Source: Salinicola lusitanus
GTDB lineage: Bacteria; Pseudomonadota; Gammaproteobacteria; Pseudomonadales; Halomonadaceae
Reading direction: 5' to 3'
Assembly: GCF_003206045.1 (NCBI RefSeq)
Contig: NZ_PZJM01000006.1
Coordinates: forward strand, 116,779 to 180,778
DNA: 64,000 bases
Position 1 is the stretch's first letter, and every line of letters begins with the position of its first letter. The notes under the pieces were generated by a model. It saw only the letters and a list, made by a program, of their open reading frames with translations, ran no database searches and was not told the origin of the DNA. Shown piece by piece: positions 1 to 8,251 of this stretch. The position numbers and the translations under genes were made by a program.

Positions 1-437
1 AAGAACCCCCGGTCGTCCGGGCGCAGCGGATGGCGAATCAGGCGCGCGACGATCCAGTCGCCGTCGGCGATGTCGGACTCTTCCAGCGAGCGCTTGAGGC
101 GTGCCTTCAGCGACAGATTGATGGAGGGGTGGTCGGGAACCACGGCCAGGCGGCCGTCGCGTTTCTGCACGCGAGCCACGAAGCGATCCAGCGATGCCTC
201 GATCAGCGTCTCGGGGTCGGCCTGTTTCTTGTCGCCATCCTCCTTGATGACCGCTTCGATGCGGTCGCCGTGAACGACCTGCTTCATGGCGGGGGGCGGA
301 ATGAAGTAGGAAGTACCGTCTTCGGCTTCGAGAAACCCGAAGCCCTTGTCGGTCGCCTTGATGGTGCCCTGGACACGCGGCGTATTGGCGCGGATGTCCT
401 GCTTCAGCTGGGCCAGAAGAGAGTTGTTCTGCAGCAT
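1..437 (-). CDS. rnb: Exoribonuclease II, N-terminal part (cut by window edge)
   Basis: RNase II degrades single-stranded RNA 3'-to-5' in the cytoplasm. Only the first ~145 residues are in the window. The minus strand from the ATG at 437 reads MLQNNSLLAQLKQDI, then TIKATDKGFGFLE, SYFIPPP, MKQVVHGDRIEAVI, LAVVPDHP and DGDWIVARL. These match, in order, the cold-shock RNA-binding region at the start of E. coli Rnb. The SYFIPPP and HGDR blocks favour Rnb over RNase R. The catalytic RNB domain lies outside the window. It is transcribed divergently from the GlcNAc regulator, with 222 bases between the starts. Confidence 0.9.
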   Translation of the reverse strand, partial: MLQNNSLLAQLKQDIRANTPRVQGTIKATDKGFGFLEAEDGTSYFIPPPAMKQVVHGDRIEAVIKEDGDKKQADPETLIEASLDRFVARVQKRDGRLAVVPDHPSINLSLKARLKRSLEESDIADGDWIVARLIRHPLRPDDRGF

Positions 438-590
438 CGGATCGGATCGGTCGGTGGACGAGAGCGACACTATACGGATTCCGCGTTGGCCACGCCAATC
501 ACACGCCGCCGTCCCAGGGATCGTTGGACCTGGCACGTTCGCTCACGAGAGGGCGTGAGACCAAAGTCGCTCCCTTTGGGTCTGGCAGAT

Positions 591-631
591 TGGTATTCGA
601 CTGGTTATGTTGGTGGTATTGAACTGGTATC
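591..631 (+). promoter_or_regulatory. Two tandem TGGTATT-n4-TGGTAT operator boxes (NagQ-type)
   Basis: Two copies of the same element lie 30-70 bases before the regulator's start: TGGTATT-CGAC-TGGTTAT (591-608) and TGGTATT-GAAC-TGGTATC (614-631), offset by 23 bases (about two helical turns). From memory, paired TGGTATT half-sites four bases apart were described as boxes of NagQ-type GntR regulators of GlcNAc genes. The position supports autoregulation of the downstream operon. The repeat itself is seen directly; its function is inferred. Confidence 0.7.
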
Positions 632-659
632 AGACTCCATCACTTCGGAACCGATCTTC

Positions 660-1394
660 ATGGCACCGACGCTATCGCGGCTCAAGCTGGACGCCGGCCG
701 GTCGACGCCGCTCTATCGCCAACTGGCCCAGCAACTGGTCGAGGCGATCGAAGCGGGGGACTGGGAGACCGGCGAAGCCTTGCCCTCGGAACGGGTCCTG
801 GCGGAGTCGCTCAACATTTCTCGCATCACCGCGCGCAAGGCGCTCGACCGGCTGGTGGCACTGGGCCTGATCCAGCGCACCCATGGCTCCGGGACGTTCA
901 TCGCCCCGCGACTCAACCAGTCGCTGACGCGGCTGACCAGCTTTACCGAGCTGCTGGTTCAACGCGGCCACCGGCCCAGTTCGCGGTGGCTGAGCCGCTG
1001 CTCCGGGACGCCCACGGTGGAGGAGAGCCTGCGCCTGGGCTTGAGTGCGGACCACCAGGTCTCGCGTCTCAAACGCCTGCGACTGGCGGATGACGTGGTG
1101 GTCGCGGTCGAGGAGAGCTGCCTGCCGAGCCGGGTCCTGCCCGATCCCGAGAGCGTCACCCACTCGCTCTATCGCCATCTCGACGAGCTGGGGACGCCGA
1201 TCGTGCGCGCCCTGCAGCACGTCTCGGCGATCAACGCCGACGCCGAGCTGGCGCAACTGGCGGAGGTGCCGCCCGCCCAGGCGCTGTTGATGATGACGCG
1301 CCTCGGCTATCTGGCCGACGGCCGCCCCGGGGAGCTGACGGTGACCTACTGTCGGACCGATTACTACGACTTCATGGTGGAGTTGACCCAATGA
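660..1394 (+). CDS. nagQ: GntR/HutC-family regulator of GlcNAc catabolism
   Basis: A 244-residue transcription factor. Residues ~10-75 are a GntR winged helix (STPLYRQLAQQLVEAI, GEALPSERVLAESL, ISRITARKALDRLV, RTHGSGTFIA). Residues ~90-240 are a UTRA ligand-binding domain ending VTYCRTDYYDFMVEL. HutC-subfamily members beside nagA sense phosphorylated amino sugars and repress the operon. The frame is open far upstream, but that part is antisense to rnb; the ATG at 660 begins exactly the family N-terminus. nagA starts 22 bases after the stop. The symbol rests on context and the operator boxes; a NagR/DasR-like name would be equally defensible. Confidence 0.85.
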   Translation: MAPTLSRLKLDAGRSTPLYRQLAQQLVEAIEAGDWETGEALPSERVLAESLNISRITARKALDRLVALGLIQRTHGSGTFIAPRLNQSLTRLTSFTELLVQRGHRPSSRWLSRCSGTPTVEESLRLGLSADHQVSRLKRLRLADDVVVAVEESCLPSRVLPDPESVTHSLYRHLDELGTPIVRALQHVSAINADAELAQLAEVPPAQALLMMTRLGYLADGRPGELTVTYCRTDYYDFMVELTQ

Positions 1395-1416
1395 GATCGC
1401 ACGAGCGGGAGACGAC

Positions 1417-2586
1417 ATGCTCTACGGCAACATTCTGACCCCCCGGGGCTGGCGACTGGGCACGCTGACATGGCGCGAGGGCCGGATAGCCGCCATCGAC
1501 GGCGAGCCGGTCGACCCGGCCACCAACGCGCATCCTCGGTTGCTGCCGGGGTTCGTCGATCTCCACGTGCACGGCGGCGGCGGGGCGGACGCCATGGAGG
1601 GGGGCGACGCCGCGGCGGTCATGGCGCGGACCCACGTCCGTTTCGGCACCACCAGTCTGCTGGTGACCACGATGACGGCGCCGCTGCCCGACATTCGTCA
1701 GGCGCTGCGGGACATCGCTCGCATCATGGCTCGGCCTCCCTCCCACGCGGCGCGGCTGCTGGGTGTTCATCTCGAGGGGCCCTATCTCAATCCCGGCAAG
1801 CTGGGTGCGCAGCCGCCATATGCCCACCCCGGCGCGATCGCTGACGTCGCGGCGCTGATGGAACTGGCGCCGATCCGGCTGCTGACGCTGGCGCCTGAGC
1901 TGTCGGGCCATGCCACGCTCATCGGTCAACTCCGCGAGCGCGGTGTCCGCGTGCAGATGGGCCATACCCTGGGCAGCTACGAGGAGGGCGTGGCCGGACT
2001 CGAGCATGGCGCCCACGGCTTCACCCATCTGTTCAATGCCATGACCGGGCTTCACCACCGCAAGCCCGGCATGGTCGGGGCGGCGCTGGCGCACGCCGAC
2101 TATGCCGAGATCATCCCCGATCTGCTGCACGTGCATCCCGGCGCCATCCGCACGGCGCTGCGCTGCATTCCCCATCTCTTCGGCGTCACCGATTCCACGG
2201 CCGCCGCCGGCATGCCCGACGGCGAGTACCGTCTCGGCGAGCAGCACGTCACCAAGTGCCTGGGCGGTGTTCGCCTGGCCGACGGCACCCTGGCGGGCAG
2301 TACGCTGACCATGGACCAGGCGTTGCGCAATCTGGTCCAGATCGGCCTCGAGCTGGACGACGCCTCGCGGCGACTGTCGCAATACCCCGCCGATTTCCTC
2401 GGTGAGACCGAAATAGGGCGGATCGATGTCGGCTGTCGGGCCGATGTCGTGGTCATGGATGCCGGCCTGGAGATCGATGCCGTCTATGTCGGGGGCGAAC
2501 AGGCCCATCGCGGCCCGTCGGCCTCGAACCTGCCGCCGGCACCACAAGCGACCCGCGCGTCGCAGGAGAGAAACCGATGTCGTTGA
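1417..2586 (+). CDS. nagA: N-acetylglucosamine-6-phosphate deacetylase
   Basis: This 389-residue enzyme removes acetate from GlcNAc-6-P to give glucosamine-6-P. Amidohydrolase landmarks appear in order: metal-binding DLHVHGGGG, HLEGPYLNPGKLGAQ with the metal-ligand glutamate, MGHTLGSYEEG, FTHLFNAMTGLHHRKPG, LLHVHPGAI, and VTDSTAAAGMPDG carrying the catalytic aspartate. Length is normal for NagA. Its stop overlaps the start of the next gene by ten bases, so the two are probably translationally coupled. It is the first enzyme of the operon. Confidence 0.96.
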   Translation: MLYGNILTPRGWRLGTLTWREGRIAAIDGEPVDPATNAHPRLLPGFVDLHVHGGGGADAMEGGDAAAVMARTHVRFGTTSLLVTTMTAPLPDIRQALRDIARIMARPPSHAARLLGVHLEGPYLNPGKLGAQPPYAHPGAIADVAALMELAPIRLLTLAPELSGHATLIGQLRERGVRVQMGHTLGSYEEGVAGLEHGAHGFTHLFNAMTGLHHRKPGMVGAALAHADYAEIIPDLLHVHPGAIRTALRCIPHLFGVTDSTAAAGMPDGEYRLGEQHVTKCLGGVRLADGTLAGSTLTMDQALRNLVQIGLELDDASRRLSQYPADFLGETEIGRIDVGCRADVVVMDAGLEIDAVYVGGEQAHRGPSASNLPPAPQATRASQERNRCR

Positions 2587-3596
2587 TGCTTCAAGAGGCG
2601 CAGAGCGCCCCGAATTGCCTGCGAGCCCAGTGGCAGGCCAATGCCGCCATTCTCGCCGAGCTCGGCAGCACCCTGCGCGGGGCGGACCTGCACGGGGCGC
2701 TGACGGTGGCCCGCGGCAGCTCCGATCACGCTGCTGCCTACTTCGCCTATCTCGGCATGAAGCACCTGGGGCTGCCGATGGCCTCGGTGCCGCCCTCGCT
2801 GACCACCGTCGCCGACACGCCGTGGCGGGTTCGCGGGCAACTGGCGGTGGCGATCTCGCAGTCCGGTGCCAGCCCCGATCTCATCGCGACGCAGCGGGCC
2901 CTGGTCGATGGCGGCGCGCGCAGCGTGGCGCTGGTCAACACGCCGCACTCGCCGCTGGGCGAGACTTCGGAGCATGAGATCGCGCTACACGCCGGCATCG
3001 AGAAGAGCGTCGCCGCCACCAAGAGCTATCTGGCCACGTTGGCCGCCTGTGCGCACCTGATCGGCGCCTGGGCGGAGGACGACGCGCTGCTGGCGGCGTT
3101 GAAAGCGCTGCCGTCGGCGCTCGAGACCGCGGCGCGGCAGAACTGGCAGCCAGCGCTGGACGCGCTGGTCGATGTCGACAGATTGCTGGTCATCGGTCGG
3201 GGCGTGGGGCTTGCCGTGGCCCAGGAGGCTGCGCTCAAGTTCAAGGAGACCTGCGCCATCCAGGCCGAGCCGTTCAGTGCCGCCGAGGTCCGTCACGGAC
3301 CGATGGCGCTGATCGGTCCGGGCTATCCGGTGCTGGTGTTCGCGCCACCGGGTCCGGACCAGCCCGGGCTGCTGGAGCTGGCCGAGTGGCTGGCGGGGAT
3401 CGGCGCCAGGGTGCTGCTGGCTGCCGACGAGAGCGTCGCGGCGCGCCAATTGACGCTGGTCGACGCCGGTCACGACGACCTCCAGCCGCTATCGGTGATC
3501 CAGAGCTTCTATGTGATGGCGGCCGAACTGGCCGTCGCCCGTGGCGGCGACCCGGATCAGCCTCGCCACCTGCAGAAAGTGACGAGAACGCTGTGA
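2577..3596 (+). CDS. nagB-II: SIS-family glucosamine-6-phosphate deaminase (NagB-II type)
   Basis: A 339-residue protein with two SIS (sugar isomerase) domains, like the C-terminal half of GlmS without its glutaminase. Markers are RGSSDHAAAYFAYLG, SQSGASPDLI, SVAATKSYLATLAA and IGRGVGLAVAQEAALKFKE followed by EAFSAAEVRHGPMALI-like sequence (here AEPFSAAEVRHGP). Next to nagA this type converts GlcN-6-P to fructose-6-P plus ammonia, replacing classical NagB, which is absent here. A GGAGAG ribosome site lies just before the ATG inside the end of nagA. An AgaS-like role is the alternative, but the GlcNAc context argues against it. Confidence 0.87.
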   Translation: MSLMLQEAQSAPNCLRAQWQANAAILAELGSTLRGADLHGALTVARGSSDHAAAYFAYLGMKHLGLPMASVPPSLTTVADTPWRVRGQLAVAISQSGASPDLIATQRALVDGGARSVALVNTPHSPLGETSEHEIALHAGIEKSVAATKSYLATLAACAHLIGAWAEDDALLAALKALPSALETAARQNWQPALDALVDVDRLLVIGRGVGLAVAQEAALKFKETCAIQAEPFSAAEVRHGPMALIGPGYPVLVFAPPGPDQPGLLELAEWLAGIGARVLLAADESVAARQLTLVDAGHDDLQPLSVIQSFYVMAAELAVARGGDPDQPRHLQKVTRTL

Positions 3597-3673
3597 GTCG
3601 TCGCTGAGGTCCTGTTTCACCGTGAGTCGCCGCCTGCCCGAGTCGCGCTGCGTGACGAGTCGGTCGGGATTGG

Positions 3674-3685
3674 AACAACAACAAG
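3674..3685 (+). promoter_or_regulatory. CA-repeat (Hfq/Crc-type) motif before the EIIA-HPr-EI gene
   Basis: AACAACAACAAG stands two bases before the ribosome site CGGGAG and 13 bases before the ATG at 3698. It is strikingly A-rich for this genome. Such repeats match the A-R-N pattern bound by the distal face of Hfq, used with Crc in pseudomonads to block translation of sugar and amino-acid genes when better carbon is present. The motif is seen; the regulation is inferred. Confidence 0.5.
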
Positions 3686-3697
3686 TCGGGAGTCTTC

Positions 3698-6325
3698 ATG
3701 TCATCTACATCTCGGTTTCTCTGCGCCCCGCTGCGCGGGGTAGTGGTCCCGCTCGGCGAGGTGCCGGATCCGGCCTTCGCCGAAGGCGCCCTGGGGCCCG
3801 GTGTCGCCATCGATCCGCTGGGCGAGACGCTGCATGCGCCTTGTGACGGAGAGGTCATCCAGTGTGCCCAGACCGCCCATGCGCTCACGCTGCGCGACGA
3901 TCACGGCCATGAATGGCTGTTGCACATCGGCATCGATACCGTCGACCTGGGCGGGGAAGGGTTCGAGCTGCTGGTGGCCACCGGCGAGCGTGTCGTCGCC
4001 GGCGATCCGCTGTGCCGGTTCGATGTCGATGGGCTGGCACGGCATGCCAAGGCCCTGGTCACGCCGATCGTGGTGACCAACGCCCCGGACCTCTCCCTGG
4101 AGACGCTGGTCGCGCCGGGGACGATCGTCGACAAGGGCGAGACGCTGCTGCAGTGGCAGGCCCCGGGCCCAGCTAAGGAGACCGCCGGCCGGGAGGTCTC
4201 CACCCAGGCGTCTGCCCGCGGCGAGGCAACGATCGCTGCCGCCCATGGGCTGCACGCCCGGCCAGCGTCGAGGCTAAGGGCGCTCGCCCAGAAGCACGCT
4301 GTCGAACTGAGGCTGACGCGAGCCGAGGAGGCCGGTAAAGACCGATCTGGCGTCGACGGCGCGAGCGTCGCCAGTCTGAGCGCGCTGCTCAATCTTGGGC
4401 TGGTCCGGGGCGACCGGGTCCGGGTCACGGCGCGGGGTGCCGGGGCCCAGGCCGCAGTCGACGCGACCATCACGCTGCTGGAGACGCCCGAGCACGAGCC
4501 CGGCCGGGCCGATGTCTCCGCCGAACCGGCTACCGCTCCCGCCGTGGCGGCAACGCCGGGTACGTTGAACGGCCTGTCGGCGAGCCCGGGCCTCGCCGTC
4601 GGCCCGCTGGTCCGCTACCGCGCCGCATTGCCCAGCGTTGCCGACACCGCCGACGACCCCGAACGGGAGCGCAGGGCGCTGGACGCGGCCGTGGCCGAAG
4701 TGGATGCCGACCTGGAGCGGTCGAGGCGCGCGGCCGGGTCGCGGGGACAGCAGGCCGAGGCGGATATCTTCGAGGCGCACCGGGCCTGGCTGGACGACCC
4801 CGATCTGCGGGCGGCGGCGGAATCGAAGATCGTGGAGGGTGCCAGCGCCGGACGCGCCTGGTACCTGGCCCTCGAGACCGAGATCCAGCGCCTGCGCGGT
4901 AGCGGCAATACGCTGCTGGCCGGGCGGGCCGACGATCTCCACGATCTGCAGCGCCGGGTCATGCAGCGTTTTGCCACCCAGGATGTCGTCGCCACCACCG
5001 GGCTCGAAGGAGCGATCCTCGCCGCGCGCGAGATGACTCCCTCGCAGTTCGTCGAGGTGGCGGAGCAGATTGCCGGGCTTTGCCTGGCGGGCGGTGGTTC
5101 GACGTCCCACGTCTCGATTCTGGCTCGGGCGCGCGGGCTGCCCTGCCTGGTGGCGATGGGGGATGCCCTGCTGGAGGCCAGCGGCGATCGGGTCTGCCTC
5201 GATGCCGATCAAGGGCGGCTGGAGCTGGCGCCCGATGAGCGTCGCCTGGCGGCGGTCGAGGCCGAACAGGCACGCCAGCGTCAGCGGGCCGAGGCCGACC
5301 TGGCCGCCGCCTTCGAGCCGGTGACGATGCGTGATGGTCGCCGTCTTCATGTCGCGGCCAATATCGCCGCTGGCGGGGAGGCGCAAGGTGCCCTGGATGC
5401 CGGGGCGGATGGGGTCGGGCTGATGCGCAGCGAGTTCCTGTTCCTGGCGCGGCAGGCTGCGCCGGATCTCGCCGAGCAGCAGGCCGAGTATCGCGCCGCC
5501 GTCGAGGCGATGGCGGGAAAACCGGTGGTCGTCCGGCTGCTGGACATCGGGGCCGACAAGCAGTTGCCCTATCTGGCACTTCCGGCGACGCCGAATCCGG
5601 CGCTGGGCGAACGCGGTGCGAGGCTGTGGCAATCGCATCCCGAGATGTTCGACACGCAACTGGATGCGTTGCTGGAAGCGGGTCGCGGGCTGCCGGTCTG
5701 CGAGGATGGCCTGACGAGGCTGCGGTTGATGGTGCCGATGATCGCGGATGCCGGGGAGCTGCGCTGGGTGCGCCGGCGGTTGGCGACGAGGGCGGCCGCG
5801 CTCGGGATCGAACGGTTGCCTTCGCTCGGCGCCATGGTGGAGGTGCCGACGGCGGCGCTCTGCGCCGGCAGTCTCGCCCGCGAGGCGGAGTTCCTCTCGA
5901 TCGGTACCAACGACCTGACCCAGTACGCGCTGGCCATGGACCGTGAAGTCGCGTCGCTGGCGGCGCGCAGCGATGTGCTGCATCCGGGCGTGCTGCGCCT
6001 GATCGCCCTGTGCCTGGAGGGGGCCGAAGGACGGTGCCCGGTCGCGGTCTGCGGCACCGCGGCAGGCGATCCGCTGGCAGGGGCGCTGCTGGCCGCCATG
6101 GGCGTCGACGAGCTCTCCGTCGAACCTGCGCGAGTGGCGGCGGTCAAGGCGACGCTGCGCGGGCTGGATGCCGAGGCGCTGGCGGCACAACTACCGGCGC
6201 TGCTGGCGCTGGACGATGCGGCCGCGGTGAGAGAGGCGCTGGCCACGATGCTGGCATCCTCCGCCGAGGCAGCGACCCCGGCATCCGGCGATACCGCCGC
6301 CGCCGACACGACAACAAGATCCTGA
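3698..6325 (+). CDS. nagF: PTS multiphosphoryl transfer protein, EIIA(Glc)-HPr-EI fusion
   Basis: An 875-residue cytoplasmic protein carrying phosphate from PEP to the GlcNAc transporter. Residues ~10-150 are EIIA-Glc-like, with phospho-His H76 in LLHIGIDTV and partner H61. Residues ~175-260 are HPr with H186 in AAHGLHARPAS. Residues ~290-850 are Enzyme I: SASPGLAVG, H471 in GGGSTSHVSILARARG, RSEFLFL, LDIGADKQLPYL, IGTNDLTQYALAMDR and C785 in CGTAAGD. All phosphorylated histidines and the EI cysteine are present. CGTAAGD where CGE-AGD is usual, and FDTQ where FR-Q is usual, are departures from typical EI. Stop to nagE start is nine bases. Confidence 0.93.
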   Translation: MSSTSRFLCAPLRGVVVPLGEVPDPAFAEGALGPGVAIDPLGETLHAPCDGEVIQCAQTAHALTLRDDHGHEWLLHIGIDTVDLGGEGFELLVATGERVVAGDPLCRFDVDGLARHAKALVTPIVVTNAPDLSLETLVAPGTIVDKGETLLQWQAPGPAKETAGREVSTQASARGEATIAAAHGLHARPASRLRALAQKHAVELRLTRAEEAGKDRSGVDGASVASLSALLNLGLVRGDRVRVTARGAGAQAAVDATITLLETPEHEPGRADVSAEPATAPAVAATPGTLNGLSASPGLAVGPLVRYRAALPSVADTADDPERERRALDAAVAEVDADLERSRRAAGSRGQQAEADIFEAHRAWLDDPDLRAAAESKIVEGASAGRAWYLALETEIQRLRGSGNTLLAGRADDLHDLQRRVMQRFATQDVVATTGLEGAILAAREMTPSQFVEVAEQIAGLCLAGGGSTSHVSILARARGLPCLVAMGDALLEASGDRVCLDADQGRLELAPDERRLAAVEAEQARQRQRAEADLAAAFEPVTMRDGRRLHVAANIAAGGEAQGALDAGADGVGLMRSEFLFLARQAAPDLAEQQAEYRAAVEAMAGKPVVVRLLDIGADKQLPYLALPATPNPALGERGARLWQSHPEMFDTQLDALLEAGRGLPVCEDGLTRLRLMVPMIADAGELRWVRRRLATRAAALGIERLPSLGAMVEVPTAALCAGSLAREAEFLSIGTNDLTQYALAMDREVASLAARSDVLHPGVLRLIALCLEGAEGRCPVAVCGTAAGDPLAGALLAAMGVDELSVEPARVAAVKATLRGLDAEALAAQLPALLALDDAAAVREALATMLASSAEAATPASGDTAAADTTTRS
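6311..6318 (+). promoter_or_regulatory. CA-repeat motif before the EIICB gene
   Basis: ACAACAAG inside the last codons of the fusion gene, six bases before GAGGAG (6324-6329), the ribosome site of the ATG at 6335. Its placement matches the longer copy before the previous PTS gene, so the two may share Hfq-type translational control. It is shorter and could be chance. Confidence 0.35.
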
Positions 6326-6334
6326 GGAGTCGTC

Positions 6335-8020
6335 ATGACCACTACCTTCGGTTCCCGGCTCATGGCCGGTCTGCAGAAACTCGGACGCTCGCTGATGCTG
6401 CCGATCGCGGTGCTGCCGGTGGCAGGGCTGCTGCTGCGCCTGGGCCAGCCCGATCTGCTCGATATCGGCTTCGTCGCCAATGCCGGCAACGCGATCTTCT
6501 CCAACCTGGCACTGATCTTCGCCATCGGCGTGGCGGTCGGCTTCGCCGATGACGACAACGGCGCGGCCGGACTGGCGGGCGTGATCGGCTATCTGGTGCT
6601 CAACGCGGTACTGGAGACGCTGAACCCGGACATCAACATGGGCGTGCTGTCGGGCATCATCATCGGCAGCGTGGCCGGTGTGCTCTACAACCGCTACAAG
6701 GCGATCAAGTTGCCGGACTATCTGGCCTTCTTCGGCGGACGGCGCTTCATTCCCATCGTCACCGGGCTCTCCGCCGTAGTGCTGGGCGGCCTCTTCGGCC
6801 TGATCTGGCCGCCGATCCAGCAGGGTATCGATCAACTGGGGCAGTGGCTGATCGACGCCGGCGACCTGGGCCTGTTCGTCTATGGCGTGCTCAACCGGAT
6901 CCTGATCGTGACCGGGCTGCATCACGTGCTCAACAGTTTCGTGTGGTTCGTCTTCGGCAGTTACGACGGCGTCACCGGCGATCTCAATCGCTTCTTCGCC
7001 GGCGATCCGACCGCGGGCAGTTTCATGGCCGGTTTCTTCCCGGTGATGATGTTCGGCCTGCCCGCCGCCGCGCTGGCGATGTATCACGCCGCGCCCCGTT
7101 CCCGCCGGGCTCAGGTCGGCGGCCTGCTGCTGTCTCTGGCCTTGACCGCCTTCCTGACCGGTGTGACCGAGCCGATCGAGTTCTCGTTCATGTTCCTGGC
7201 ACCGGCGTTGTATGCCATGCACGCCATTCTCACCGGCATCTCGATGGCGGTGATGAACATGCTCGACGTCAAGCTGGGCTTCACCTTCTCCGCCGGGGCG
7301 TTCGACTATGCGCTCTCCTATGGTCTCTCGACCAACGGCTGGATGATGATCCCCGTGGGACTGGTCTACTTTGTGCTCTATTACGGCATCTTTCGCTGGG
7401 CGATCGTGCGCTTCGACCTGCCGACCCCGGGGCGCGAGCCGGAACCGGCGACCACCAACGTCAGCCGCGACGCCGGCGAGCGGGGACCCGCCTTCGTGAC
7501 CGCGCTGGGCGGGGCGGCCAACATGGTCAGCGTCGGGGCCTGTACCACCCGGCTGCGGCTGGTGATGAACGACGACGCCGCGATCGACGAACCGGCACTC
7601 AAGGCGCTGGGGGCCCGTGGCATTCTGCACCTGCGCGGTGGCGGCCTGCAGGTGATCCTGGGGCCGATCGCCGATGCCGTGGCCGACGACATCCGGTCGG
7701 CGGTGCGCGATCATGGCAAGACGCTGGCGGCGGCGCCGGCCGTCGAGGACGACGCGCTACCCACCGATGCCCGGCTCGACGAGGCGTCGCGCAAGGCGTG
7801 GATGGCGGCGCTGGGCGGTGCCGGGAACATTCGCAGCGTCGCTGCGGTGGCCACCACCCGCCTGCGGCTGGAGCTGGGGGATCGCGGGAAAGTGGACGAG
7901 TCCGCGCTGGCGGGGCTGGGTGCCGCCGGCATTCAGGACCTGGAGCGTGGTGTCGTCCATCTGGTGCTGGGACGCCAGGCGGGGGCGATAGCCAACGGTA
8001 TCGACACCAGGTCTTCCTGA
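6335..8020 (+). CDS. nagE: PTS GlcNAc transporter EIIC-EIIB with a second, cysteine-less EIIB
   Basis: A 561-residue inner-membrane permease. Residues 1-~360 are the EIIC channel (LMLPIAVLPVAGLLLRLG, TGLHHVLNSFVWF, TGVTEPIEFSFMF with the family glutamate). Residues ~383-455 are EIIB with phospho-cysteine C403 in SVGACTTRLRLV. Residues ~485-555 repeat the EIIB fold (AALGGAGNIRSV, TTRLRLELGD, GAAGIQDL), but the cysteine position reads VATTRLRL (A506), so this copy cannot accept phosphate in the usual way. EIIA is supplied by the fusion protein just upstream. GlcNAc specificity is inferred from nagA context. Confidence 0.92.
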   Translation: MTTTFGSRLMAGLQKLGRSLMLPIAVLPVAGLLLRLGQPDLLDIGFVANAGNAIFSNLALIFAIGVAVGFADDDNGAAGLAGVIGYLVLNAVLETLNPDINMGVLSGIIIGSVAGVLYNRYKAIKLPDYLAFFGGRRFIPIVTGLSAVVLGGLFGLIWPPIQQGIDQLGQWLIDAGDLGLFVYGVLNRILIVTGLHHVLNSFVWFVFGSYDGVTGDLNRFFAGDPTAGSFMAGFFPVMMFGLPAAALAMYHAAPRSRRAQVGGLLLSLALTAFLTGVTEPIEFSFMFLAPALYAMHAILTGISMAVMNMLDVKLGFTFSAGAFDYALSYGLSTNGWMMIPVGLVYFVLYYGIFRWAIVRFDLPTPGREPEPATTNVSRDAGERGPAFVTALGGAANMVSVGACTTRLRLVMNDDAAIDEPALKALGARGILHLRGGGLQVILGPIADAVADDIRSAVRDHGKTLAAAPAVEDDALPTDARLDEASRKAWMAALGGAGNIRSVAAVATTRLRLELGDRGKVDESALAGLGAAGIQDLERGVVHLVLGRQAGAIANGIDTRSS

Positions 8021-8140
8021 CGGAACGCCGGTCCAGACTGGAGTGGAGCACGACACCTCCCACGGGCAGGATGTCGCGCCAGTCGCCGAATCGGCGGCTG
8101 GCGCCTCGTGTTCACGCTTTGACACGGTTCGCTCGAAGCT

Positions 8141-8232
8141 GCTATCAACAGCCTCCTGCAGCCGGCGCTGGCCGAAGCCCGAAGCCGCTATCGACAGCCT
8201 CCTGCAGCCGATGCTGGTCGAAGCCCGAAGTC
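8141..8232 (+). repeat. 46-base tandem repeat, two copies
   Basis: Copy one is 8141-8186 and copy two is 8187-8232, with 41 of 46 positions identical. Each contains GACAGCCTCCTGCAGCC (AACAGCC in copy one) and GAAGCCCGAAG. A partial match to the unit's end (TCGAAGC) precedes copy one. It fills most of the nagE-HAD gap and ends just before the ribosome site of the HAD gene. The unit is not a multiple of three and no gene is evident in it. Confidence 0.85.
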
Positions 8233-8251
8233 GCGTATCCGAGGAGACCTC

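Noticed and set aside
30..659. Long in-frame extension upstream of the GntR regulator
   Set aside because: Bases 30-437 are antisense to rnb. The regulator's family N-terminus begins at the ATG at 660, after the operator boxes.
4274..6190. 638-codon open frame on the minus strand
   Set aside because: Antisense shadow of the EIIA-HPr-EI gene; Arg/Gln-rich, no domain.
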